DNA from: Legionella qingyii
GTDB taxonomy: Bacteria; Pseudomonadota; Gammaproteobacteria; Legionellales; Legionellaceae
Assembly: GCF_003184185.1 (NCBI RefSeq)
Contig: NZ_QHJG01000010.1
Location: 1 to 64,000, forward strand
Direction: 5' to 3'
DNA length: 64,000 nucleotides
The notes under the pieces are model-generated. The model did not search any database. It was given only the letters and a program-made list of their open reading frames with translations, and had not been told where the DNA came from. How positions within the stretch are numbered: position 1 is the first letter of the stretch; every line of letters starts with the position of its first letter. The translations under genes and the position numbers were made by a program. Positions 17,449 to 27,210 of this stretch are shown piece after piece.

Positions 17449-17832
17449 ATGAAATTTGAAAATTCTACATTTGAAGAGCGCTTCAATGATTATTGGAATA
17501 GTAATGTTGTCACGCTAGATATTGCTATTCGCAGCTGCTCATTAGGCCTTAATTTATTTGAAATACGCTCCAGTGCTCTCCAATTAATTGAAACCTACCA
17601 ACGGCATATTTTGAATATTTTATCAAATTTAACGCGTCAGATTTATTTATTCGATGATAAAGAATATGTCCAGAAATACATAAAAAATACCGTTGATCAA
17701 GCGATTGAAGACCTTTCTTTTTATAAAAACATATTCCCTGAATATAAAGAAATTCCCGCTGAATTTTTAACAGCCCTTATCAATGCTTCATCCTCAGAAT
17801 CAGAAAATATCGCATCGAACAGTTTTTTCTAA
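17449..17832 (+). CDS. hypothetical helical protein, 127 residues
   Basis: The product is acidic and strongly helical (SSALQLIETYQRHILNILSN), with a serine-rich C-terminal tail (SSSESENIASNSFF). There is no signal peptide, membrane span or known motif. A GGG in AAAAGGGTTTTAT precedes the ATG. The 169-base leader is very AT-rich. The short Ser/Glu-rich tail would be compatible with a type IV secretion signal, but this is weak evidence. I assign no function. Confidence 0.6.
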   Translation: MKFENSTFEERFNDYWNSNVVTLDIAIRSCSLGLNLFEIRSSALQLIETYQRHILNILSNLTRQIYLFDDKEYVQKYIKNTVDQAIEDLSFYKNIFPEYKEIPAEFLTALINASSSESENIASNSFF

Positions 17833-17919
17833 AATGTATTTGAAATCTCGTGATAAGCGTTATTCATTCACATTAATTTGCCTGTATCTATACTAGTAAA
17901 TACAGGCTATACCCTATTT

Positions 17920-19071
17920 TTATAATTCTGCAGAATATGTTCTTTGAGGTAGTTCTTGATCATATGTTTTTATATGGTGATGAAGTCTACTCGTCTTATC
18001 CGTATCAAAGAAATAGGGAGAGTAAGTCAATTCTTCTCGTGGAGATTTTTTAACAAAACAAAAAAATGTTGCCTTTGCTACATCGGTTACTGAGCGAATT
18101 TCTTCTTTAATTAAAGTAAGTCCCAGTTGTTTTGCGATCACATCAAGAATATTTTTTGAGAGATAATGAGATTGATATTCTAATTTAAATTTTATAAGAG
18201 CCTTCATTGCTGCTTCAGGACTGGAAATTTGTTTTTTATCAATGCTATATCTTAGATTTAATAAAATATGAGAGAGGTCCAAGATATCATCATCAAAGCA
18301 GTTCGCATGCTCTGATAAAAAGAGAACTCCACCGGGTTCCAAAATTTGACTTGCTTGTTTTAAACTCTCAAATTGTGCTTGAAAACCAGGAAAATGATGT
18401 AATGAATGATTATACATAACAATTGCAAATTTTTTCTCTTTAAGAGCGCCTAATAAATCGTTCCCATCATAAATATAATGGTTGCTAATTTGTGCCATGT
18501 AATCATTTTTACTTTTTTTATCACTGCTATTTTCCCCGCCCCAATCGATTTCAGATTGGATATCAATTGCATTTCCTTCCATCCCTAGATGTTTGCTTAC
18601 CAAATAAGTCATTGCGCAATCACCTGCACCTATATCAAGAAGAGCTTTTCCTTTTAACTTCGCTCTGTTTTGTGGAGATAAACCAGTAGTGATAATTCGG
18701 GCAATATTTGCAGATTTAGACTCCTGATATTCTTTATCAGTCATTGGAAAACCCATTTTATTCTGCATACCAACCGTGAGGTACCATTGATATATTACTT
18801 GCGCGATTTCCGTATCGGGAATATCTATAGGATATGCGTAAAGTGTTTTCATTAAATCGAATACTGCTTTTTGATCTATATCTGCAAACGCATATAAGAA
18901 AACATTTTTTGCTTCGTTCCTACGAGCTGAGGATTTTAATAATTTAATTATTTGGTTAGGCTTTAATACTTGTGGATCATTTTGATCTGAAGATTGTATT
19001 TTTGTGTCTGACGTAAGGACGCTTGTTTCTTGATTTAAAGATTGGGAAAGTAGGGAAATTATAGGCATCAT
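17920..19071 (-). CDS. SAM-dependent class I methyltransferase
   Basis: A 383-residue protein with a Rossmann methyltransferase core in its second half. Motif I is ALLDIGAGDCAM (residues 143-154), the acidic ribose contact is in GNAIDIQSE, motif IV is VMYNHSLHHFPG and the post-motif region is QILEPGGVLFLSEH. HHF in motif IV resembles small-molecule or lipid methyltransferases more than RNA enzymes. The N-terminal 130 residues are helical and unassigned, which makes the protein longer than a minimal methyltransferase. Either of two adjacent ATGs could be the start. Substrate unknown. Confidence 0.75.
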   Translation of the reverse strand: MMPIISLLSQSLNQETSVLTSDTKIQSSDQNDPQVLKPNQIIKLLKSSARRNEAKNVFLYAFADIDQKAVFDLMKTLYAYPIDIPDTEIAQVIYQWYLTVGMQNKMGFPMTDKEYQESKSANIARIITTGLSPQNRAKLKGKALLDIGAGDCAMTYLVSKHLGMEGNAIDIQSEIDWGGENSSDKKSKNDYMAQISNHYIYDGNDLLGALKEKKFAIVMYNHSLHHFPGFQAQFESLKQASQILEPGGVLFLSEHANCFDDDILDLSHILLNLRYSIDKKQISSPEAAMKALIKFKLEYQSHYLSKNILDVIAKQLGLTLIKEEIRSVTDVAKATFFCFVKKSPREELTYSPYFFDTDKTSRLHHHIKTYDQELPQRTYSAEL

Positions 19072-19247
19072 ATTATGTAATTAAATACGGAGTTTGTGCG
19101 AATTATATGTTAACTATTCATCCTTTTAAATCATTTTGTTTTATGATTTTACATTTTACATGATGATAGAACTCAATAAATAATAATATTGATGGTAAAT
19201 ACTTTTTTACTGTATCCTGCTTTTTGGGCATTAGCTGGGATGCAATT

Positions 19248-20756
19248 ATGAAGGAACCTTTCCATATTTCCAATTCGCTAGAATTATTGTTTAGTTGTTT
19301 GTTTTTATTAATCATTCTTCTAGCAACATGGAATATATTCCAAAAAGAACATACGATACTTAGAAATTTCCCTATCATCGGCTATATACGTTATATCGCT
19401 GAATCATTAGGAGTCTATTTAAGGCAATATTTTTATGCCCGAGACCGTGAAGAATTACCTTTTAATCGCACCGAGCGAACCTGGGTGTATGAAGCAAGCA
19501 AAAATACCGACACAACTATAGGATTTGGTACGACTCGGGACCGAAGGCCCTTGAATACAATTTATTTTGTTGACTCACCTTTCCCTGTTCTTAAACGAGA
19601 TGTAGTTAAAGCACACGCAGTTACAATTGGACAACATTGTAAATTTCCCTATACAACGAATTCGTTAATCAATATTTCGGCAATGAGTCATGGGTCGATT
19701 TCACAAAATGCTATTCTTGCTTTATCTCATGGAGCAAAGAATGCGGGCTGCTGGCTCAATACTGGAGAAGGTGGATTATCACCCTATCATTTAGCAGGAG
19801 GATGTGATTTGGTTGCTCAGATAGGTACAGCAAAATATGGATACCAAGATGAGCATGGCAATTTGTCTGATGAGAAATTAATAAGAGCAGCAGCACATCC
19901 TCAAGTTAAAATGTTTGAAATTAAACTAAGCCAAGGAGCTAAACCAGGAAAGGGCGGATTATTACCTGCAATCAAGGTAACCAAAGAAATTGCTAAAATT
20001 AGAGGCATTCCATCCCATGAAGATTCCATTAGCCCGAATCGTTTTCCTGAAATTTCAAACTCGTTTGAATTGCTCAATCTAATTCATTATGTTCGAGAGG
20101 TAACCGGTAAGCCCACTGGATTTAAAGTAGTTCTAGGAAATTACCAGTGGTTAGACGAATTATGTCAGGAAATCATCGAACGTGGTGTAGAGTATGCGCC
20201 AGATTTTATTACCCTTGATGGTGCTGAAGGTGGAACAGGGGCCGCTCCGTTAACTCTGGCAGACTATATGGGTCTAACCTTAACAGAAAGCCTCCCTGTT
20301 CTTGTTGATAAATTAGTAGAATATAATTTACGGGATCGAATCAAAATCATAGCCTCTGGCAAACTAATTACTCCAGGAATGGTAGCTTGGGCTCTCTGTG
20401 TTGGAGCGGACTTCGTTAATTCTGCGCGTGGATTTATGTTTGCGCTTGGTTGTGTACAAGCTATGAGATGCCATAAAAACACCTGCCCAACGGGGATTAC
20501 AACCCATAACAGATGGTTGGTAAGAGGCTTAAATCCCAAAAGTAAGGCTGTCCGTGTTTATCATTATGTAAAAAATTTAACTTATGAAGTGGGCGTTATC
20601 TGCCATTCCTGTGGAGTAGAAGATCCCAGGGAATTAAGACGACATCATGCCCGCATTGTTTCAGAACATGGTACATCTGTCTCTTTAGCAGATGTCTATC
20701 CTCCAAAGAAAAAAGGAACGAACATTGATAACAAGAAGAAGGATAAAAAAGAATAG
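19248..20756 (+). CDS. FMN-binding glutamate synthase-domain protein (GltB-like)
   Basis: The ATG at 19248 is preferred over a TTG at 19224. The 502-residue product has one N-terminal membrane segment (LELLFSCLFLLIILLATW) and then the central/FMN domain of glutamate synthase. INISAMSHGSIS and the glycine-rich NTGEGG loop mark the FMN barrel, and GCVQAMRCHKNTCPTG carries the three cysteines that bind the 3Fe-4S cluster in GOGAT. The glutaminase domain and the C-terminal GXGXG domain are absent, as in the stand-alone GltB2-like family found in many bacteria. Its reaction is not established; a membrane-anchored flavin/FeS oxidoreductase is the safest description. Confidence 0.85.
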   Translation: MKEPFHISNSLELLFSCLFLLIILLATWNIFQKEHTILRNFPIIGYIRYIAESLGVYLRQYFYARDREELPFNRTERTWVYEASKNTDTTIGFGTTRDRRPLNTIYFVDSPFPVLKRDVVKAHAVTIGQHCKFPYTTNSLINISAMSHGSISQNAILALSHGAKNAGCWLNTGEGGLSPYHLAGGCDLVAQIGTAKYGYQDEHGNLSDEKLIRAAAHPQVKMFEIKLSQGAKPGKGGLLPAIKVTKEIAKIRGIPSHEDSISPNRFPEISNSFELLNLIHYVREVTGKPTGFKVVLGNYQWLDELCQEIIERGVEYAPDFITLDGAEGGTGAAPLTLADYMGLTLTESLPVLVDKLVEYNLRDRIKIIASGKLITPGMVAWALCVGADFVNSARGFMFALGCVQAMRCHKNTCPTGITTHNRWLVRGLNPKSKAVRVYHYVKNLTYEVGVICHSCGVEDPRELRRHHARIVSEHGTSVSLADVYPPKKKGTNIDNKKKDKKE

Positions 20757-20778
20757 CCTGGGTAAAGCAAAGCCCAGG
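20757..20778. terminator. bidirectional hairpin terminator
   Basis: CCTGGG and CCCAGG form a six-base-pair stem around a ten-base loop, directly after the stop of the glutamate synthase-like gene. On the minus strand the stem is followed by CTATTCTTTTTTATCC, a T-rich tail suited to ending the convergent MFS transcript. The stem belongs to the CCTGGG/CCCAGG palindromes seen elsewhere in the window. Confidence 0.6.
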
Positions 20779-20794
20779 TTCCTATCTTCATAGA

Positions 20795-22093
20795 TTAGGC
20801 CGAAATATCCTTTTGCGCTCTTTCTACCGATAAATAAACGCTGATTATAGTAATCACAGCCAAAATAATGAGATAGACAGAAACAGGCCAAGTATTTCCA
20901 TGCGCCCATTCTACTAAACCAGTAGCAATCAAGGGAGCTAATCCTCCAGAAAATGCAGCGGATAAATGATAAGCGATAGCTGTTCCACTATAACGAATAC
21001 GTGTTTTAAAAAGTTCTGAATAATATGCTCCCTGAGCGCCATGCATCATCGCATGAGGAATACACATTCCAAAAATTACAGCAAAAAATATCAATGCTGG
21101 ATTTTTTGTTTGCAATAACCAAAAAAATGGAAATGCAAATAAAGCCATCGATAAAGCACCTGTAATGTAAACTGGACGCCGACCAATTCGGTCCGAAAGT
21201 GAACCAAAATACGGAATCAAAAATGTTTCAAAAATAGCCCCAATCATTACTGCGTAGAGAAGAATTGTTTTGGATAAATGTAATTCAAGCGTTCCATAAC
21301 TTAATATAAAAACAGTTAAAACATAAAATGAAGCACTTTCAATTAAGCGTGCCCCGATTGCCAAAAGAAAATTTCTAAATTGAGAACGTAGCATTTCTAA
21401 TGCAGGGATCTTAGGCGGATGTTTATGATTTGTTGCCGCCACAAAAATTTTGCTCTCCATAATCTGCAAACGAATATAAAGACCAACAAGAACAACAATA
21501 AAACTAAGTAGAAAAGGAACGCGCCAACCCCAAGATAAAAATTGCTCCTTAGGAAGTGCAGAAAATACAAGAAATATTGCTATGGAAATCACTAATCCAA
21601 AGGGAGCTCCAGAGTTTGGCCAGCTTGAATAAAACCCTCTTTCCTTTTCTCGGCTCACCTCAGCAGACATCACAACAGCTCCAGCCCACTCACCACCAAC
21701 TGCAATTCCTTGGATACATCGTAAAATGACCAATAAAAATGGCGCAAATATCCCGATCATTTCATAGGTTGGAAGTAATCCAATTAAGAATGTAGAGCCC
21801 CCCATCAAACATAAAGTAAAAACAAGCATTTTCTTTCTGCTTACCCTGTCACCAAAATGACCAAATATTAGCCCTCCAAGTGGCCTGGCAAAAAAACCGA
21901 CCGCATAAGTCGCATAGGCAGCCATAATACCAGCTACTGGGCTAATTTTAGGGAAAAAAAGAATGTTAAAAAATAAAGCGGATGCAGTCCCAAAAAGATA
22001 GAAATCATACCATTCGATTGTTGTTCCAATAAAACTGGCAAGAGAAACTCTTCTGGAAGCTTTGGACTTGGGATCTTGTCGTATTATTGTCAT
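20795..22093 (-). CDS. MFS transporter, metabolite:H+ symporter (MHS) family
   Basis: A 432-residue, 12-helix major facilitator. The family features are the N-terminal SLASFIGTTIEWYDFYLFGT, the loop 2-3 motif GGLIFGHFGDRVSRKK and the second-half copy SDRIGRRPVY. These place it in the MHS subfamily with ShiA, ProP and KgtP-like proton symporters for organic acids or betaines. The specific substrate cannot be read from sequence. It is divergent from the MscS gene across 248 bases, and an osmotic link through that neighbour is conceivable but unproven. Confidence 0.85.
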   Translation of the reverse strand: MTIIRQDPKSKASRRVSLASFIGTTIEWYDFYLFGTASALFFNILFFPKISPVAGIMAAYATYAVGFFARPLGGLIFGHFGDRVSRKKMLVFTLCLMGGSTFLIGLLPTYEMIGIFAPFLLVILRCIQGIAVGGEWAGAVVMSAEVSREKERGFYSSWPNSGAPFGLVISIAIFLVFSALPKEQFLSWGWRVPFLLSFIVVLVGLYIRLQIMESKIFVAATNHKHPPKIPALEMLRSQFRNFLLAIGARLIESASFYVLTVFILSYGTLELHLSKTILLYAVMIGAIFETFLIPYFGSLSDRIGRRPVYITGALSMALFAFPFFWLLQTKNPALIFFAVIFGMCIPHAMMHGAQGAYYSELFKTRIRYSGTAIAYHLSAAFSGGLAPLIATGLVEWAHGNTWPVSVYLIILAVITIISVYLSVERAQKDISA

Positions 22094-22341
22094 AATTCCT
22101 TATATTAACAATAGATTAGTTCACTCACATCCTATATGAATTATAGAAAGAAAGCGAATAAATTACTGTTAACAACATAAAGTATCGTTGTATCTATCAC
22201 TACAAATTGTGCAATTTCAAAAATCATTCAAATCGCACTTATTACATTCTTTCGGGATATTTTGCTACACTAAAATCACAGATTGGATTTAGGAATTTTT
22301 AAAACAGTAAATCTAAGTAAGGTAAAATAAGGAAATTCCAT

Positions 22342-23241
22342 ATGAACTATTTAGAGCTTATTCTAAAAACTCTAAATAAATTTGCGCAAAATTTTATTGC
22401 GCTAATTCCCAATATCATTATTGCAATTATTTTTGCAATAATGACTTATTTTGCTGCCAAATTAATTAGTCGTCTTGTAAGTTCGTTTTTACCTAGAATA
22501 GCAATTCGCGCTAACTTAGTAACAATTTTCCATAAATTAACCATTATCATTGTATGGTTTATAGGAATATTAATTATATCAGCGATCTTAATTCCATCAG
22601 TTACTACAGCAAATATTTTAGCCACTTTAGGATTAACCTCTGTTGCAATTGGCTTGGCATTCAAAAATGTTTTTGAAAATTTTTTTACAGGCATTTTGAT
22701 CTTGCTCAGAGAACCTTTTAGCATTGGCGATTTTATTGAGGTCGGATCGCAGCATGGCGAGGCTCAAGGTTACGTTCATCGTATTTCTGTTCAAAATACT
22801 CATTTGCGTAAAACAGACGGTTCACGAGTATTCATCCCCAACTCTACAATGTATACCAGTATAGTACGGGTGTTTACTGATGAATCACTCAGACGTGAAA
22901 AAATTGTTTGCAGCATTGATTTTAATACTGATATAGAAAAAGCTCGCTCAGTCATTAAAGAAGCGATGAAACAGTGCAAAACTGTTTCTAAAGATAAGTA
23001 TATTCAAGTCTATGTGGTTTCTTTTTCTTCTAATGGCATTGACTTTGCAATATATTGGTGGACAAATCCCGAACCCAGCCAGCAACGTCGTTCACTTGAT
23101 GAAGTACTCACAACAATTAAAAAAGCACTTGATAACGAAAAAATTCCGATGACCTATTCCACTCAAGTAAGTTTTGTTGAACCTTTGATGATTCATAATA
23201 AAGAAAAAATTGATAACCAAGACCATAAAAATGATAAGTAA
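22342..23241 (+). CDS. small-conductance mechanosensitive channel, MscS family
   Basis: A 299-residue MscS-type channel. Three hydrophobic segments occupy residues 15-115. The pore-lining helix reads LGLTSVAIGLAFKNVFENFF, with the alternating Gly/Ala pattern of MscS TM3, and then LREPFSIGDFIEV marks the beta domain. RVFIPNSTMYTSIV is the typical phosphate-like Sm-fold segment. It opens under membrane tension to release solutes on osmotic downshift. Length and domain order match the short E. coli-type MscS. The C-terminal 15 residues are charged and disordered. Confidence 0.9.
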   Translation: MNYLELILKTLNKFAQNFIALIPNIIIAIIFAIMTYFAAKLISRLVSSFLPRIAIRANLVTIFHKLTIIIVWFIGILIISAILIPSVTTANILATLGLTSVAIGLAFKNVFENFFTGILILLREPFSIGDFIEVGSQHGEAQGYVHRISVQNTHLRKTDGSRVFIPNSTMYTSIVRVFTDESLRREKIVCSIDFNTDIEKARSVIKEAMKQCKTVSKDKYIQVYVVSFSSNGIDFAIYWWTNPEPSQQRRSLDEVLTTIKKALDNEKIPMTYSTQVSFVEPLMIHNKEKIDNQDHKNDK

Positions 23242-23428
23242 GTCCTCACATAATTCCTCCTTCAGATCGGGATCATATAGGTAAAGTATAATAATTGTTC
23301 TAAATAATAGAGCAACGCTTGAGTCATTAACCGCTCAGAATAAAATCAATACTGTACTGATTCAATTAAAAAGAATAGAATCGTTTTGTCATATTATTTT
23401 ACTGATCTGTACATTCGGATATTTCAAA

Positions 23429-24694
23429 ATGAGCCAGCTTTTAGATCTTTCACTTCTAAAAAAAAATCGTGATTTCAGGCTTCTTTATTTGGGGCAATTC
23501 ATTTCATTTATCGGTACCATGATCAGCAATGTTGCGCTGCCTTATCAAATTTATCAAATTACCCAATCGACCTTCGCCGTCGGATTATTAAGTTTAGCCC
23601 AGTTATTACCCCTATTAATCACCGCATTAATTGGTGGTGTATTTGCTGATCGATACAATCGACGAGGATTATTGATTATCAGTGAGTTACTTCTTGCCGT
23701 AGGATGCTGCCTGCTTGCACTTAACTCATATCAAACGACTCCTTCTCTGAGTCTCATTTTTATCGTTTCAGCTTCTATGTCAGCCATTACCGGATTACAT
23801 CGGCCTGCATTTGATAGCATTATACAACAAATTGTTAGCCGTAATGATTACAAAAAGGTAGGAGCACTAGCTACATTCAAATTCAGTTTTTGTATGATTA
23901 TTGCCCCCGCTCTTTCTGGGCTTATTATTGCTCACTATGGCATTGTTATCACGTTCTTAATTGATCTAATGACCTTTTTTATGTCATTAATCGCTTTAAT
24001 CAGAATCCATTCAATACCCAGGCCTGTTATGCAGGAGCATCCTTCTATTCTATCTTCTCTAAAACAAGGAATTTCCTTTGCCTTTAATCGGCAGGAATTA
24101 ATGGGGAGCTATATTATTGATTTTATCGCCATGGTTTTTGCATGGCCTAATTCTTTACTTCCTGCCATAGCCCAATCTTTGGGGGGAGCTAAAACTTTAG
24201 GTTTACTCTATTCTGCACCCGCTGTTGGGGCATTGATTGTTTCATTTATCAGTGGCTGGACTGCAAAAATAAATTATGATGGAAGAGCCATTGCCGTTGC
24301 CGCAGCATTATGGGGTGCTGCCATCATTGGGTTTGGCTTATCAAACTCACTTTGGCTTGTGCTGTTTTTCTTAGCACTTTCTGGAGCTTTTGATGCTATA
24401 AGTGGGATATTTCGAACTACATTGTGGAATAATACCATTCCAACAGAATATCGTGGTAGATTAGCTGGTATTGAAATGATCAGTTATTTAAGCGGACCTA
24501 AATTAGGTGATACACGTGCTGGATTTATCGCCTCCAGTGCTAGCATCCCCACTGCATTGATATCAGGTGGCTTGTTATGCATTATAGGAGTAACCGTCTG
24601 TTGTTTGGCCTTTCCAAGATTTTGGCATTATCGTTCACATCAAACAAATGCCATGGATGGTTCTGGTGGGCCTGAGAACGGCGCTGGTCATTAA
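23429..24694 (+). CDS. MFS transporter, EntS-like (MFS_3)
   Basis: A 421-residue major facilitator with about 11-12 membrane helices. The N-terminus NRDFRLLYLGQFISFIGTMI and the loop GGVFADRYNRRGLL are typical of the EntS/MFS_3 exporters, which move siderophores or drugs out of the cell. Late segments such as FRTTLWNNTIPTEYRGRLAG match the family as well. No siderophore genes lie nearby, so the substrate is unknown. A glycine-rich tail (DGSGGPENGAGH) ends the protein. Confidence 0.85.
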   Translation: MSQLLDLSLLKKNRDFRLLYLGQFISFIGTMISNVALPYQIYQITQSTFAVGLLSLAQLLPLLITALIGGVFADRYNRRGLLIISELLLAVGCCLLALNSYQTTPSLSLIFIVSASMSAITGLHRPAFDSIIQQIVSRNDYKKVGALATFKFSFCMIIAPALSGLIIAHYGIVITFLIDLMTFFMSLIALIRIHSIPRPVMQEHPSILSSLKQGISFAFNRQELMGSYIIDFIAMVFAWPNSLLPAIAQSLGGAKTLGLLYSAPAVGALIVSFISGWTAKINYDGRAIAVAAALWGAAIIGFGLSNSLWLVLFFLALSGAFDAISGIFRTTLWNNTIPTEYRGRLAGIEMISYLSGPKLGDTRAGFIASSASIPTALISGGLLCIIGVTVCCLAFPRFWHYRSHQTNAMDGSGGPENGAGH

Positions 24695-24722
24695 ATAGAT
24701 CCGCAAACCAATCAGAATAATA

Positions 24723-24751
24723 TTTATGAATTATAAATTGAACTTCATAAA
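24723..24751. terminator. AT-rich hairpin between convergent genes
   Basis: TTTATGAA (24723-24730) pairs with TTCATAAA (24744-24751) around a 13-base loop, in the 64-base gap between the MFS gene and the convergent DUF2490 gene. The stem is AT-rich and therefore weak. Its place suggests a shared transcript end. Confidence 0.35.
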
Positions 24752-24758
24752 TCTCGCT

Positions 24759-25463
24759 TTACAAACTCAGTAAAAAGTTAATTGATACAATATTAGTAAG
24801 AAAGTTTGGAACCCCGAAACGTCGAATGTATTGATTCATATAGCCGATTTCAGTGGTGGCTATGGGATTTATTTTGTAGCCCAAACCGATAAAAAATCGG
24901 TTTTGATCAAATCCCCTACTGTTTGTACCCACAAAATTATTCTTATGAAAAAACAGTTCATCACTAGTGACAAAATTAAAATGGGTATATCGTTTGATCG
25001 GGACCGAAATTTTAATAAGTTCTCTGATTCGATAAGCTATTTTAGGATTATTTTCTAAAAATCGCTGTTCTGTGCGTGTTCGACTGGTAAAAGTCAAATA
25101 TCGATTGGTTTTAGTCCATAAAAGTTGCTGCCAAATTCGATTTTCCTCAAATGGATTAGTGGTAAAAGGGATGCCTGTATATACCCATGCGTACCCAAGC
25201 CATATGCTTAGATTATCTGTTAACGCATAACCTAATCCAGGGCGTAATAATGTCTGGGTGAAACGGCTACTATCATCACCAAAACGCTGTTGCCCTTCTA
25301 ACCAATACCGTACCCTCCCTATTATTTTATCGTTGCTATGAGTTTTTCCAATGGCTGTAAGATTAAACCAAGATTGCAAATCACGCTCGAGCGAACATTC
25401 AGCATTTTTAGGCCAAATAAATATCCCTAGTAAAAAAAAGAATAATAAAGTTACCCTTTGCAT
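24759..25463 (-). CDS. DUF2490 outer-membrane protein
   Basis: A 234-residue protein with a signal peptide (MQRVTLLFFFLLGIFIWPKNAEC), followed by alternating aromatic/polar strands: DLQSWFNLTAIG, LRPGLGYALTDNLSIWLGYA, RFFIGLGYKINPIATTEIGY. It ends with a hydrophobic strand at the terminal Leu. This is the pattern of DUF2490, a family of predicted small outer-membrane beta-barrels without known function. It converges with the MFS gene and probably has its own promoter in the 201-base gap upstream (25464-25664), where I see no other gene. Confidence 0.8.
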   Translation of the reverse strand: MQRVTLLFFFLLGIFIWPKNAECSLERDLQSWFNLTAIGKTHSNDKIIGRVRYWLEGQQRFGDDSSRFTQTLLRPGLGYALTDNLSIWLGYAWVYTGIPFTTNPFEENRIWQQLLWTKTNRYLTFTSRTRTEQRFLENNPKIAYRIRELIKISVPIKRYTHFNFVTSDELFFHKNNFVGTNSRGFDQNRFFIGLGYKINPIATTEIGYMNQYIRRFGVPNFLTNIVSINFLLSL

Positions 25464-25664
25464 GAGTATTTTTCTTAATTATAAAAAGAGCTATATTAGT
25501 AGGTGTTTCTCAGATTGAAAAGCGTCTTAGTAAATTAAGTTGGGCCTGCACTACATGAAGAGAACAAAAAAAATTTTTGAATATCAATTGATTGCGTTTA
25601 AATAAATACAATAATTGAGACATGTAAAGTTCCAGGAGCGGTCTTTATGAGTCTCAATTACAAT

Positions 25665-26708
25665 TTAAGCTGGATATTTCAACCAAATAGGCATAACCTT
25701 ATTCAGATATACCATAAACTTCCATAAACCTACCTGAGACTCCACGTTTCCATAGGCATCAGCTTTAGTTTCTGGATATGCAATACCTAAGCCAAATAGC
25801 CCTGGACCAATAATTCCAACGTAGGGATTGTGGTGTGAATATTCATAATCGCCAATAACAATACTTTTACGCTGCTCAAAACCTACTGCATAAATTACTT
25901 GATCACATTCAGGTAAAAAGCGTGCAATATTAGGTTCACTGACATTGTAACGAACCAAATTAGGAGGTAAAACACCATCGATGTGTTCCCGAGCCCAGGC
26001 AGCACTCTGTCCTTTAAGACCAGTATTATCAAAAAGAATCCAGTCATCCATTTCAATCGCATAACAGCAAGGTGAACGATAAAAATTAATGATCTTTTTG
26101 ACCTCAAGCTCTACAAGATGCTTTAAAATGATAATTGCAGAATGAGATGATCCAAATACACCATACGTCTCATCACGGCGAATAACTGAGGAGAGTTTTT
26201 CCTTATCAATTGCTATATCAAAGGGAATTACACTAACCCCTGGATAATTTAACGCTGAAGGCAATGCGCCTGTAGCCAAAATTACATTTTTAGCCTGGTA
26301 TGTTTGTGAATCGGAGCACAAAGACCATAACCTATTTGATAAAAACATATTATGGATTGTTGTTTTTACTGCTTGGACTTTTCGTAAAAAATGCTCTGTA
26401 ATCCACTGCAAGGGCTCAGCCATGTAACTCAAGGTACATGTTTCCTCTACAGGTAGATGATTTAATTGAAAATCAGGAGCCTCTTGATAACGAAAAGATT
26501 GGACTGCCGATAAAAAATCTTTAAAGTATTTGACCTTAGTATTACTCGAAACATTACGCCAGTACAGACCAAAATCTCCGGCTTTAAAATGAGGATCACA
26601 CCATAAAATATGTTCTGGCGAAACGCCACTATCCAATAATTTTCCCACTGCGGCAATCCCAGAAGGCCCCGCACCAATTACCGCCCATTGAAATGTTTTT
26701 TTATTCAT
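25665..26708 (-). CDS. FAD/NAD(P)-binding oxidoreductase
   Basis: A 347-residue flavoprotein. The N-terminal dinucleotide fold is GAGPSG at residues 12-17 within WAVIGAGPSGIAAVGKLL. A second nucleotide site begins at TYGVFGSSHSAIIILKHL, and VIYAVGFEQR is the late ATG-like motif of pyridine-nucleotide-disulfide/monooxygenase-type reductases. The redox-active CxxxxC motif is absent. Substrate unknown. It starts five bases after the TGA-interrupted exported-protein gene, so the two are probably cotranscribed. Confidence 0.75.
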   Translation of the reverse strand: MNKKTFQWAVIGAGPSGIAAVGKLLDSGVSPEHILWCDPHFKAGDFGLYWRNVSSNTKVKYFKDFLSAVQSFRYQEAPDFQLNHLPVEETCTLSYMAEPLQWITEHFLRKVQAVKTTIHNMFLSNRLWSLCSDSQTYQAKNVILATGALPSALNYPGVSVIPFDIAIDKEKLSSVIRRDETYGVFGSSHSAIIILKHLVELEVKKIINFYRSPCCYAIEMDDWILFDNTGLKGQSAAWAREHIDGVLPPNLVRYNVSEPNIARFLPECDQVIYAVGFEQRKSIVIGDYEYSHHNPYVGIIGPGLFGLGIAYPETKADAYGNVESQVGLWKFMVYLNKVMPIWLKYPA

Positions 26709-26713
26709 ATAAT

Positions 26714-27061
26714 TTATTCTTGATCACATGTATTTATCGACACACAAGTACCTGTACTACAATCATCTATAGTTTGACATAAAGGATCATAATAACCTTC
26801 ATCAGGCCCCCCAATAACTTCATCAGTGTTATCATTCAAATCATTATCGTAACAAATGCCATCATCCCAGGTGTTCACATTTACACTCCCCCCATACCAT
26901 CCATTATTATAATAGTTATTGTAATTTTCATTATAGTGATATCCAGGATTCGGGGGAGACACACTATGGTAGCTCCCTCATTCATGGCCTTCAAAAGCAA
27001 AAACCGAAGTACTTATCAGGAAACTTAAGGCAGACATAAAAGTACATGCACGGAGTTTCAT
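26714..27061 (-). pseudogene. exported Asn/Tyr-rich Cys protein interrupted by in-frame TGA
   Basis: The ATG at 27061 has an AAGGA site five bases upstream and encodes a clear signal peptide, MKLRACTFMSALSFLISTS, continuing VFAFEGHE. At 26978-26980 a TGA stops translation. The same frame then continues GSYHSVSPPNPGYHYNENY and on to a natural stop at 26714, including an Asn/Tyr/Gly-rich part, an acidic part and a cysteine-rich end (CSTGTCVSINTC). An internal GTG at 26962 could start only the mature part, without a secretion signal. Signal and mature regions fit one 115-residue secreted protein with a nonsense change; readthrough or sequencing error is the alternative. Confidence 0.6.
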
Positions 27062-27210
27062 TTTTGTCCTTAAGAGTTAAGCACCGGATTTTAATAAAGT
27101 ATAGTACTCGAAATAGAAGTAAGCGCAATAAAATTTCATGACAATAAAAATATGTTTTTTGAATGCTTATGATACACTTAAGCAATTATTTGATCTTATA
27201 TGGAGGTATT

